Shown one piece after another: positions 39,218 through 46,740 of a stretch of DNA of 64,000 nt. Made by a program: the position numbers and the translations under genes. The notes beneath the pieces were generated by a model. It was not told the origin of the DNA. It saw only the letters and a program-made list of their open reading frames with translations, and searched no databases. How positions within the stretch are numbered: position 1 is the stretch's first letter; every line of letters starts with the position of its first letter. This stretch comes from Bacillus sp. es.034 (lineage in GTDB: Bacteria > Bacillota > Bacilli > Bacillales > Bacillaceae_B). Location of the stretch: positions 372,001-436,000 of the forward strand of contig NZ_PDIY01000001.1 of NCBI RefSeq assembly GCF_002563655.1, written 5' to 3'.

Positions 39218-40225
39218 CTATTTTTCTTCGATAAACTTCCCAAGATCTGACCAGGCTTCCTGTACTTCCACACCTTGTTCTTCAGCTGCCGCTTTATTGA
39301 ACATCAACTCGAAGTTTTCCGGAGCCTGTACAGGGATTTCAGAAGGCTTTTTCTCTCCTTTTAAAATCTTCACCGCCATCAAGCCAGTTTGGTAACCAAG
39401 ATCTTCATAGTTGAATCCACTCGCTGCAATGGCTCCTTTTTTCAATGAATCGAGTTCACCTACAAATAGAGGAATATCCTTTTCATTCGCTACCGTGATG
39501 ACAGACTCAAGAGCTGACACGACTGTGTTATCTTTCGGGATGTAAAGGGCATCGACCCTTCCCACCATGGATTCAGTGGCCTGCTTCACATCTGCAGACG
39601 TTGAAACCGTTGCTTCCACCACTTCCACGCCTTTTTCCTTCGCCAGCTTATTCACTTCAGCTACCTGCACCACAGCATTTTGCTCACCGGAATTATATAC
39701 GATCCCGATCTTCTTCGCTTTCATTTCATCCGTAATAAAGTGGAGTGTCTTTGAAATCGCTTCTGGGTGAGTATCCGTCGTACCTGTTATATTCTCACCC
39801 GGCTCGTCAAATGACTTGACCAACTCAGCACCGACAGGATCAGTGACAGAGGTGAATACGATTGGAATGTCTTTTGTTGCATTCAGGGCAGTTTGTGCAC
39901 TTGGGGTTGAGTTTGCAAAGATGAGGTCTACGCCGTCCCCGACAAAGTTCTTCGCGATGCTTTGTGAGTTACTTTGATCTCCTTGAGCGATTTGAACATC
40001 ATATTTAACGTTTTCGCCTTCCTCGAAACCGTTTTCACTAAGAGCTTTCTTGAAACCTTCAAAAGCCGCATCCAATGATGGATGTTCCACAATCTGGGTT
40101 ACCCCGATGACATATTGCTTCTCACCATCTCCACCGCCGGAACTCTTATCACTACCACATCCTGATAGAATCAGCATTCCACATAACATAGAGATCACAA
40201 CAAGTAATAAACTCTTCTTCTTCAC
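39218..40225 (-). CDS. ABC transporter substrate-binding lipoprotein, TrpX-like
   Basis: The 335 aa precursor has a lipoprotein signal (KKKSLLLVVISMLCGMLILSGC, Cys about residue 23), then a Ser/Gly linker, then a two-lobed binding domain with VIGVTQIVEHPSLDAAFEGFKKAL, IFANSTPSAQTALNATKDIPIVFTSVTDPVGA and GIVYNSGEQNAVVQ. These mark the ABC_sub_bind family, whose TrpX members take up tryptophan or other aromatic compounds. Location beside PheDH and paa genes and the shared operator motif suggest an aromatic amino acid or arylacetate as ligand; this is inference. Confidence 0.88.
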   Translation of the reverse strand: MKKKSLLLVVISMLCGMLILSGCGSDKSSGGGDGEKQYVIGVTQIVEHPSLDAAFEGFKKALSENGFEEGENVKYDVQIAQGDQSNSQSIAKNFVGDGVDLIFANSTPSAQTALNATKDIPIVFTSVTDPVGAELVKSFDEPGENITGTTDTHPEAISKTLHFITDEMKAKKIGIVYNSGEQNAVVQVAEVNKLAKEKGVEVVEATVSTSADVKQATESMVGRVDALYIPKDNTVVSALESVITVANEKDIPLFVGELDSLKKGAIAASGFNYEDLGYQTGLMAVKILKGEKKPSEIPVQAPENFELMFNKAAAEEQGVEVQEAWSDLGKFIEEK

Positions 40226-40305
40226 AGAAATCCCCCTTTTTCTCTTCCTGATATATGATCAGTAGTCTACAAGACTAGCAAATCCAATATGATAAAAATA
40301 TGAAT

Positions 40306-40323
40306 GAACGTAAATACAACGTT
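40306..40323. promoter_or_regulatory. PaaX-type operator candidate, ABC importer
   Basis: GAACGTAAATACAACGTT, 81 bp upstream of the lipoprotein gene; its reverse complement AACGTTGTATTTACGTTC matches the motif before paaX. The rest of the 40226-40562 gap is AT-rich and holds the terminator of the next gene and nothing else I can name. Confidence 0.5.
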
Positions 40324-40511
40324 ATATTATCACTCCTGTCACAAAATAGTCAATAATATTCCGAAAATTTAAAAATTAATACTAGTATAGTCGGTCTTGG
40401 GTGGAATATCTAGAGGAAGTTGAGGAAAATTTTTGTGCAATAGCTTCCTGACATGAGGATAGAAACTGTGAAGGGGATCTGTTGAACGTGTGCGACTTTG
40501 TGGACTCCACC

Positions 40512-40545
40512 AAAAAAAGCGCTCACCCTGCAAGGGCAAACGCTT
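40512..40545 (-). terminator. Terminator of the nitronate monooxygenase gene
   Basis: AAGCG..CCC pairs with GGG..CGCTT around a short loop; on the minus strand a run of seven T follows. Confidence 0.7.
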
Positions 40546-40562
40546 AGGAAAACCTCAATCTA

Positions 40563-41519
40563 TTAAGATTGCATTCCATAACTGGAAAGCTCTATAAAAA
40601 TCCTGTGTGCATCATTCACCATTCTTTCCAGAAGCTCCTCTACCGTCGGAATATCCGCCACAAGTCCGGACACCTGCCCGCCGTTTATGAAGCCCTGATC
40701 CAACTTTCCTTCAAGTGCGCCAATCCGGTGATGGTCCTCGGATGTCATGTGGTTGAATTCATCAGGAGCAACCCCCTCCCGCTCTTTTTGAAGCAGCCCA
40801 TCTGCATAAGGTGTCTTCATCACACGTCTCACCCTGCCGACAGAACGTCCGACAATGACCGTGCTATCGTCCTTTGCATTCACCAGGGTAGATTTATAGT
40901 TTTCATGAAAAGGAGCTTCCTTGGTCGCGATGAACCGCGTCCCCATTTGCACTCCGCTCGCACCAAGGGCAAGCATGGAAGCAAGTCCCCGTCCATCGCC
41001 AATCCCTCCTGCAGCAACCACCGGAATCTTTACAGCATCCACAAGCTGGGGAATAAGAGCCAGAGTGGTCGTTTCCAGATTGGAGTTGATCCCGGCGGCT
41101 TCATATCCTTCCGCGACGATCACATCCGCTCCTGCCTCTTCCGCTTTCTTTCCCTGTTTTTTCGAAGCGACGACACAGATCACCTTGACGTTGTGTTCAT
41201 GAAAATAGGGAATGAGCGGAGATGGATTTCCTGCTGATAAGGAAACGATCGGTATCCCGTGCGTCACCACTAAGCGAACCATTTCTTTCAAATGCGGCGT
41301 GATGGAAATTGGAATGTTCAGGGCGAAAGGCTTACTGGTCTTCTTTTTCGTTTCAACAATGATCCCTTCCACTTCCTCCACACCCATGGTCCCGACTCCG
41401 ATCGTACCAAGTGCCCCGGCTTCAGAGATTGCCGCCGTCAACGGGGCATTACTGATGTTCCCCATTCCCCCTTGAATGATTGGATATTTTATATGTAAGG
41501 CGTTCGTTAGGTTATTCAT
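40563..41519 (-). CDS. Nitronate monooxygenase / 2-nitropropane dioxygenase family flavoprotein
   Basis: The 318 aa FMN-binding TIM-barrel protein has IIQGGMGNISNAPLTAAISEAGALGTIG at the N-terminus, ADVIVAEGYEAAGINS and the phosphate-binding segment PVVAAGGIGDGRGLASMLALGASGVQMGTRFIATKEAP. The family covers nitronate monooxygenases and FabK-like enoyl-ACP reductases; the sequence matches the YrpB/nitronate group in general form. It is monocistronic and not obviously tied to the aromatic genes, although it lies inside the island. Confidence 0.82.
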   Translation of the reverse strand: MNNLTNALHIKYPIIQGGMGNISNAPLTAAISEAGALGTIGVGTMGVEEVEGIIVETKKKTSKPFALNIPISITPHLKEMVRLVVTHGIPIVSLSAGNPSPLIPYFHEHNVKVICVVASKKQGKKAEEAGADVIVAEGYEAAGINSNLETTTLALIPQLVDAVKIPVVAAGGIGDGRGLASMLALGASGVQMGTRFIATKEAPFHENYKSTLVNAKDDSTVIVGRSVGRVRRVMKTPYADGLLQKEREGVAPDEFNHMTSEDHHRIGALEGKLDQGFINGGQVSGLVADIPTVEELLERMVNDAHRIFIELSSYGMQS

Positions 41520-41637
41520 TATAATCCCCCTTCGTTAAATTCATGTTATACTTTTTGGAATTATTGGACAAGAGTAATTGTTATTTCCACTAATTTGAAT
41601 TTATTGTTGACAATTTATTCCTAAACACATATTCTAT

Positions 41638-41701
41638 AATCAGCTACTTTGCAAAGCAAGGTAGCTGATTAATCATCCAGTATCTTGTAATGCAAGACAC
41701 T
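41638..41701. promoter_or_regulatory. Two operator dyads upstream of padR
   Basis: AATCAGCTACTTTGC (41638-41652), AAA, GCAAGGTAGCTGATT (41656-41670) is a 15+3+15 inverted repeat with one mismatch. AGTATCTTG (41679-41687), TAATG, CAAGACACT (41693-41701) is a 9+5+9 repeat. TTGACA lies at 41607-41612 and TATAAT at 41635-41640. These are likely autoregulatory sites of the PadR protein encoded next. Confidence 0.6.
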
Positions 41702-41723
41702 AGAAGAGGGGGATTCATATCAT

Positions 41724-42059
41724 ATGTCTATCCGCAGTCAGCTATTAAAGGGTATATTAGATGGTTGCGTTCTTTCAGTAATTGATAAAGAACCGGTCTA
41801 CGGATATGAACTTTCAAAAAAACTGCAGTCTTCAGGATTACAGGATGTGAGCGAAGGGACTATATATCCAGTATTACTACGGCTCCAGAAAAATAATTTG
41901 ATCCGCGGGGAAATGCAGCCCTCAGAATCCGGACCTAACCGAAAGTACTACTATTTAACAGAAGAAGGGCATTCAACACTCTCTGATATATCACGGGAAT
42001 GGGAACAAATCGTATCACCAGTGACAACATTGTTAATAAGGGGGAATCATGATGGTTGA
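41724..42059 (+). CDS. PadR family transcriptional regulator
   Basis: The 111 aa winged-helix repressor has the PadR pattern LLKGILDGCVLSVIDKEPVYGYELSKKLQSSG, SEGTIYPVLLRLQKNNLI and GPNRKYYYLTEEG. It is followed, with an 11 bp overlap, by a membrane protein gene, an arrangement frequent for PadR with DUF1129/DUF1700 proteins. GAGGGGG lies before the ATG, and two strong dyads lie upstream. It probably represses its own two-gene operon in response to membrane or envelope signals; the signal is unknown. Confidence 0.9.
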   Translation: MSIRSQLLKGILDGCVLSVIDKEPVYGYELSKKLQSSGLQDVSEGTIYPVLLRLQKNNLIRGEMQPSESGPNRKYYYLTEEGHSTLSDISREWEQIVSPVTTLLIRGNHDG

Positions 42060-42717
42060 AGCAAAGCAATTAATTGAATTGAACAATCAGAAACGAACAA
42101 GTTTGTCCGAAGAGAATGAAAAGTACTATTCTGACTTTCTAATATACATGCGTCTTCAGCTTACATTGTCAGAGCAGCAGACCGAGGAAATATTAATGGA
42201 AATTCTGGATCATATTATTGACGGGCAACGTGAAGGAAAAACAGCCAGAATGATTTTAGGGGAAGATCCCAAGGCTTACGCTGACGATATCATTGAACAG
42301 CTTCCCTTCGAAAAGAAAAGAAGCATTGCTACATTCATAGCATCATTAGCTTTGAATTTATTCGCATACTTTTTGTTGACTCGTGGACTTTTATTATTGA
42401 TAGGTCCAATGTTTAAGGAAATAAGCAATGAAATTTATCCAGTAACATTCTCCATCCTTGCTTTTCTTATATTCTGCTCAAGTTTAATTGGAGTAAAGAT
42501 TATCTTCTCTATCATTAAAAAATCCTTGTTCAAAGAGAAGCAAACCCCTATCAAAGACTCCATCAAGGCAGGAACAATGGGCATGATATCAATGGGGATC
42601 ATTATTTGCAGTATCTACTTCCTGCCTAATATCGGTCCTTCATTCATGTTTCCTTGGTATGCTTCACTAATTACAGGTGCGTTGCTTTTAGCACTCTCTT
42701 ATTTTCTGAAAAAATAG
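42049..42717 (+). CDS. DUF1129-like membrane protein
   Basis: The 222 aa product has a soluble N-terminal helical part (about 1-95: RTSLSEENEKYYSDFLIYMRLQLTLSEQQTEEILMEI and LGEDPKAYADDIIEQLP) and then four hydrophobic segments (about 100-125, 137-157, 178-197, 203-220). This fits the DUF1129 family found downstream of PadR genes in Firmicutes. Function unknown. It overlaps padR and is translated from ATG 42049 or 42052 after AGGGGG. A copy of the repeated GGTCCGTCCCTC word begins one base after the stop. Confidence 0.75.
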   Translation: MMVEAKQLIELNNQKRTSLSEENEKYYSDFLIYMRLQLTLSEQQTEEILMEILDHIIDGQREGKTARMILGEDPKAYADDIIEQLPFEKKRSIATFIASLALNLFAYFLLTRGLLLLIGPMFKEISNEIYPVTFSILAFLIFCSSLIGVKIIFSIIKKSLFKEKQTPIKDSIKAGTMGMISMGIIICSIYFLPNIGPSFMFPWYASLITGALLLALSYFLKK

Positions 42718-42877
42718 AGGTCCGTCCCTCAAAAAAAGAGTGGCAAAACTTCTGTCATTTCCAATGCCGTTTTGATGACCTGTTTTATTGATTGCTATTA
42801 GCTGGGCAGGATACGCCTGCTTATGAGTCCGCACTTATCGGTAGGGTAATCAGATTAGCACCAGTGCCGATAAATAG

Positions 42878-43060
42878 ACGGAAAAATTCCGCTTAACCCT
42901 TAATGAATAGGTAAAAAGGGCTGAAATAGAGGGAAAAATTCCGCCTAATTGACTTAAAAAATACAAAAATGGATAAATTTTTCTCGCACAAGCGGAAAAA
43001 CTCCGCTTATTTATCCCAAAACAAGTTCTACTCTGATTGTAACCGGAAAAACTCCGCTTA
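42878..43060 (+). repeat. Four-copy array of a GCGGAAAAA(C/T)TCCGC palindrome
   Basis: Units CGGAAAAATTCCGCTTA (42879), GGGAAAAATTCCGCCTA (42931), GCGGAAAAACTCCGCTTA (42992) and CCGGAAAAACTCCGCTTA (43043) all face the same way, spaced 52, 61 and 51 bp. Each is a small hairpin (CGGA/TCCG) with an A-rich loop followed by CTTA. The spacers are unrelated in sequence. The region 42731-43157 has no convincing gene; an 80-codon minus-strand frame here is made by the repeats themselves. Confidence 0.65.
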
Positions 43061-43157
43061 CTTAATATTGCTGCCTCTCCAATAAAGGGCAAAATATCTT
43101 TTTTAAATCCACCGCACCAAAATTATGTACCTAAGGTTTTTATATTCCTAATAAAGA

Positions 43158-43190
43158 AACTCGCCAAATTTACTACGGCGAGTTTTACTT
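43158..43190. terminator. Bidirectional terminator near paaX 3' end
   Basis: AACTCGCC (43158-43165) pairs with GGCGAGTT (43177-43184), followed by TTACTTATTTA on the plus strand and TTCTTTATT on the minus strand. Confidence 0.65.
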
Positions 43191-43276
43191 ATTTATACCA
43201 ATCATGATACTACCTCAACTGGCATTTTCGACACATCATTTTTTATTTAATCACTTCAAACCGGCAGGTGTTTTTT

Positions 43277-44152
43277 TCAATCAAGCAATAATGGATGTGT
43301 CATCACGTTATAGCTCACATCTTTGTTCTTTAGTTCGTTTCCATCTTCAAATACACTTTCAAAGAAACGGGATGCGGGTTCGGCGAGTTCTTTGTAGTAT
43401 TCTCCGAACAAAGTGGCTGCGTGTGCTCCGAGCCATTTTTCAGGCAGGAGTTCTTCCGGCAGGCCCGGATCGACGAAGAGGAATTTCCGGTATTCATGGA
43501 CGAGCTTCGTTCTTTCCACGAAACATTCGGCGTCGCTCATTTGCCCTTTACTGATTTTACTTTTATCAATCATGTATTGTTGACTGTACCGGGAAATGAA
43601 TTCCTGGTATCGGTCATTGATTTCGTTCAGGTCCCAGCTCTTTTCTATCAACCGTTGATTGTCATTCGGACCTTTATGTTCAGCAATGAAGAAATCGACG
43701 TACTCTTTAATCTCGTACTTATCGATAAGGGATTTCACCTGCTTCTCCAGGTTGTTGGGAGAAATCCACGTACTCGTCGACAGTGTTCCAAATCCGCTCC
43801 AAACCAGCTCTTTTCTCAGCTCATCACGGATACTCCTGATCTCTTCAGGAATGGAGTACATGAGGATCCTCCATTTACCGTCCCATTGCTCAGGTTTCAG
43901 CTTAAATATCCTGTTTGCCGCTTCTTCCATGCGGACCTCACCGCGTTCAGTCAGGGAGTAATAGCTTTTGTTCCCTTGCTTCTCCGCCTGGACCCATCCC
44001 TGCTTGTTCATCCGGGAAATTGCGGCACGGACGGCCTGATCATTATGACCGAATTCATTCAGCAGGCGAATCAAACTGCCGATCCAAATTTTATTTCCGT
44101 AATGGCGAATGTAGTCCCCGTATAGTGTAAAGATCATTGATCTTGTATTCAT
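43277..44152 (-). CDS. paaX: PaaX family transcriptional repressor of phenylacetate catabolism
   Basis: The 291 aa regulator starts MNTRSMIFTLYGDYIRHYGNKIWIG and has the N-terminal winged helix (GHNDQAVRAAISRMNKQGWVQAEKQGNKSYYSLTERG, about 35-75), a PaaX core with WRILMYSIPEEIRSIRDELRKELVWSGFGTLSTSTWISP, and the C-terminal PaaX_C domain. PaaX proteins bind DNA until phenylacetyl-CoA releases them. It lies downstream of the paa operon with its own promoter; an operator-like dyad at 44189-44206 suggests autoregulation. Confidence 0.93.
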   Translation of the reverse strand: MNTRSMIFTLYGDYIRHYGNKIWIGSLIRLLNEFGHNDQAVRAAISRMNKQGWVQAEKQGNKSYYSLTERGEVRMEEAANRIFKLKPEQWDGKWRILMYSIPEEIRSIRDELRKELVWSGFGTLSTSTWISPNNLEKQVKSLIDKYEIKEYVDFFIAEHKGPNDNQRLIEKSWDLNEINDRYQEFISRYSQQYMIDKSKISKGQMSDAECFVERTKLVHEYRKFLFVDPGLPEELLPEKWLGAHAATLFGEYYKELAEPASRFFESVFEDGNELKNKDVSYNVMTHPLLLD

Positions 44153-44188
44153 CGCTGCCTCTCCTTTTATCCTATCGCATTCATTTAT

Positions 44189-44206
44189 GACGTTAATTTT
44201 ACGTTT
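44189..44206. promoter_or_regulatory. PaaX-type operator candidate, paaX promoter
   Basis: GACGTTAATTTTACGTTT, 37 bp upstream of the paaX ATG, an imperfect palindrome with an AATATAAT stretch next to it. It is the best-formed of the four motif copies. Confidence 0.6.
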
Positions 44207-44273
44207 AATTAATATAATATCACAAACATTCCGTTGAAATAAATGAATATTCTTTATCTTAAATGATAAAATA

Positions 44274-44297
44274 AAAAATCAGGCCCCAAAGAGCCTG
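44274..44297 (-). terminator. Terminator of the paa operon
   Basis: On the minus strand CAGGC and GCCTG form a short stem followed by ATTTTTTATTTT, 5 bp after the small gene that ends the operon. Confidence 0.6.
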
Positions 44298-44301
44298 TCC
44301 C

Positions 44302-44523
44302 TCAATGATACACCCTCAACATCTCCAGCATCTTCACAAAGTCATACGTGTTCACAACCTTGTCCTTGGACCAGTTTGCCTCGATCCAATGTACAAGCTC
44401 CTCCTGACTGTTGAACACTTCCCCGCTCGTGTCCGCCTTCCTGATCATAAATCTGCCGTTATCTTCATCTGCGACGACAAGACAAGGAATCTCACTTTCG
44501 ACTGTCATGATCTCAAATTCCAT
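44302..44523 (-). CDS. Small acidic protein of unknown function at the end of the paa operon
   Basis: The roughly 73 aa soluble product begins MEFEIMTVESEIPCLVVADEDNG; the start is ATG 44523 with GAGGTGAT upstream (the GTG at 44532 touches the Shine-Dalgarno). It shows strand-like N-terminal segments and a helical C-terminus (SQEELVHWIEANWSKDKVV). It has no signal peptide and no metal motif beyond one Cys. I do not recognise the family. It lies 75 bp after paaJ on the same strand and ahead of a terminator, so it is probably co-transcribed with the paa genes. Confidence 0.6.
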   Translation of the reverse strand: MEFEIMTVESEIPCLVVADEDNGRFMIRKADTSGEVFNSQEELVHWIEANWSKDKVVNTYDFVKMLEMLRVYH

Positions 44524-44597
44524 CTTTATCACCTCACGTCTATCCTTTCTAAAAAGGAAACCTCTTAATCACCAAAAGCCCTGCAAAAACAGGGCAC

Positions 44598-45803
44598 TTA
44601 CGATTCAATATTTTCAACAAGGGTCGCGATTCCCTGACCTACTCCGATGCACATAGTGGAGAGGCCGTATCGTACTTTCCTTTTCTTCATTTCATAGAGA
44701 AGGGTGGTAAGGATACGGGCTCCACTTGCCCCGAGGGGATGGCCGAATGCAATGGCTCCCCCGTTGACGTTGACGATTTCCTCGTTCAGTCCAAGTTCAC
44801 GGATGCAGGCGAGGGATTGGGCCGCGAAAGCTTCATTCAGCTCCACCAAGCCGATCTGATCAAGGGCGAGGCCTGAACGCTTCAGGACCTTCTGTGTGGC
44901 ATAGATCGGCCCCAGTCCCATGACGGAAGGCTCCAGGCCCGCAGTGGCTGACGTCACGTAACGGGCGAGGGGGGGGACGCCTAATTCCTTCGCCTTTTCC
45001 CTGCTCATGAGTAAAAGAGCCGATGCCCCGTCATTCACACCGGAAGCATTCCCAGCAGTCACGGTCCCCCCCTGGAATAGGGGCTTAAGTTTCTGCAGCT
45101 TCTCACTATTGGTGTCGGGTCTCGGATGCTCATCCATCATAAAGGTGGAGACATTTCCTTTGCGGTCACGAAGCTCCACCGGTACAATCTCTTCTTTGAA
45201 ACGTTCTTCGTCCATGGCACGCTTCGCCTTCACCTGGCTCCAATAGGCAAAGTGATCCTGTTCTTCACGTGAAATACCGAACTGCTTCGCCACGTTTTCA
45301 GCCGTTTCCGGCATGGAGTCGGTCCCGTATTTTTCTTTCAGGCGGGAGTTGACGAAGCGCCAACCGATCGTCGTGTCAAACATTTCCATATTGCCTCTCG
45401 GGAATTCTTTTGTAGGCTTGGCCATGACGTACGGGGCACGCGTCATACTTTCGGTTCCGCCTGCAATGAAGACCTCCCCTTCTCCTGCTAAAATGGCCCT
45501 TGCTGCATAGTTCACAGCGTCCAGTCCCGATCCGCACAGACGATTGATGGTCGTCGCACCGACTTCGACAGGAAGACCGGCGAGGAGAGTCGACATCCGT
45601 GCGACATTCCGGTTATCCTCTCCGGCACCGTTGGCGTTTCCAAGTACCACTTCTTCCATCGTATCGACGGGTACGAGGGGGTTCCTTTCCACAAGGGCTT
45701 TTATGACATGAGCCCCCAGGTCATCAGGACGCACTTCTTTGAGTGCTCCTTTATATCTTCCGATCGGGGTCCGTACGGCATCGACAATGACAACCTCTCT
45801 CAT
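44598..45803 (-). CDS. paaJ: Acyl-CoA thiolase, probable 3-oxoadipyl-CoA/3-oxo-5,6-dehydrosuberyl-CoA thiolase
   Basis: The 401 aa thiolase has the acylation Cys in [17 protein letters not shown] (about Cys 90), [17 protein letters not shown] with the catalytic His, and the second Cys in [12 protein letters not shown]. The context makes it the PaaJ that cuts acetyl-CoA from the ring-cleaved intermediates. Its ATG overlaps the stop of paaH upstream by 4 bp. A general acetyl-CoA C-acetyltransferase is the alternative by sequence alone. Confidence 0.9.
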   Translation of the reverse strand: MREVVIVDAVRTPIGRYKGALKEVRPDDLGAHVIKALVERNPLVPVDTMEEVVLGNANGAGEDNRNVARMSTLLAGLPVEVGATTINRLCGSGLDAVNYAARAILAGEGEVFIAGGTESMTRAPYVMAKPTKEFPRGNMEMFDTTIGWRFVNSRLKEKYGTDSMPETAENVAKQFGISREEQDHFAYWSQVKAKRAMDEERFKEEIVPVELRDRKGNVSTFMMDEHPRPDTNSEKLQKLKPLFQGGTVTAGNASGVNDGASALLLMSREKAKELGVPPLARYVTSATAGLEPSVMGLGPIYATQKVLKRSGLALDQIGLVELNEAFAAQSLACIRELGLNEEIVNVNGGAIAFGHPLGASGARILTTLLYEMKKRKVRYGLSTMCIGVGQGIATLVENIES

Positions 45804-46675
45804 GATTGGGGCTCCTTTTCTTTTGTTGATGAATAATCATAGACCCCTTTTCCTGATTTTCTGCCAAGGCGGCCTGCCTTCACGTACTTCTCTAACAATG
45901 GAGCCGGACGATACTTCTCTCCAAGCTTTTCGTGAAGATACTTTAAATTATTCAGCCGTGTATCCAATCCGACTAAATCACCGAGTTCAAAGGGACCCAT
46001 TGGGTAATTTAAGCCAAGCTTGATCGCTTTGTCGATTTCCTCTGGAGACCCGAGTCCTTCCTGGAGCATGTAGAAGGCTTCATTCCCGACGAGTGCCGAG
46101 ATCCTGCTTGTAACAAACCCGGGGAACTCATTGATGACCACTGTTTCTTTTCCCATCAGGCGGGCAACCTGCCCGATGACCTCCGCCGTTTCATCACTTG
46201 TTTCCAATCCCCTCACGATTTCGACGAGCGGCATTTTATGTACAGGATTGAAGAAGTGCATGGCAATCACTTTATCCGGCCGTTTCGTAAAGGAGCCGAT
46301 TTCAGTCGGACTCATGGTGGACGTATTGGTCGCCAGATAGCAATAATCCGGTGCATGGGCATCCAGTACCTCGAATACGCCACGCTTGATGTCTGTTTTT
46401 TCCGGAACGGCTTCGATGACCACGTCGGCATCCCTGACGGCAATCGATAGATTCGTTGAATAGCTCAACCCTTCTTTTGCTTCTACATATTCCTGCTGAG
46501 TGAGTTTGTTTCTTTCGATTCCCTTCTGGAATAGGAGCTCAATTTCTTCTCTCGCGTGATCCAACTGCTCTTGTTTAATATCAACCAGTGTGGTTCTGAA
46601 CCCTCCTGTTGCACTTACATAGGCAATCCCTCTACCCATCACACCCGAACCCACTACCACGATATGCTGTGTCAT
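45800..46675 (-). CDS. paaH: 3-hydroxyacyl-CoA dehydrogenase
   Basis: The 291 aa NAD-dependent enzyme oxidises 3-hydroxyadipyl-CoA in the paa route. Rossmann motif VVGSGVMGRGIAYVSA at the N-terminus, TNTSTMSPTEIGSFTKRPDKVIAMHFFNPVHKMPLVEIV with the catalytic His, and the C-terminal GLNYPMGPFELGDLVGLDTRLN. It is of the 3-hydroxybutyryl-CoA dehydrogenase type. It is coupled to paaJ by a 4 bp overlap and lies 65 bp after the aldehyde dehydrogenase gene. Confidence 0.9.
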   Translation of the reverse strand: MTQHIVVVGSGVMGRGIAYVSATGGFRTTLVDIKQEQLDHAREEIELLFQKGIERNKLTQQEYVEAKEGLSYSTNLSIAVRDADVVIEAVPEKTDIKRGVFEVLDAHAPDYCYLATNTSTMSPTEIGSFTKRPDKVIAMHFFNPVHKMPLVEIVRGLETSDETAEVIGQVARLMGKETVVINEFPGFVTSRISALVGNEAFYMLQEGLGSPEEIDKAIKLGLNYPMGPFELGDLVGLDTRLNNLKYLHEKLGEKYRPAPLLEKYVKAGRLGRKSGKGVYDYSSTKEKEPQS

Positions 46676-46740
46676 CTTTCATTTCCCCTTTCTTGCAATA
46701 AGGGGTTGACCTTGTTAGGACAACCCCTGCTTGATGTTTT

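Noticed and set aside
40569..41237. 222-codon plus-strand ORF opposite the nitronate monooxygenase gene
   Set aside because: It is fully antisense to a gene with clear family motifs and is a frame shadow of it.
42878..43060. Possible CRISPR array
   Set aside because: The repeats are only about 17 bp, vary in sequence, and the spacers and spacing are irregular; no cas genes are near.
42850..43092. 80-codon minus-strand ORF
   Set aside because: It is created by the four palindromic repeats (recurring KRSFS-like residues), has no ribosome-binding site and no protein-like composition.
43421..44125. 234-codon plus-strand ORF opposite paaX
   Set aside because: It is antisense to a well-supported PaaX gene, with no ribosome-binding site or domain.
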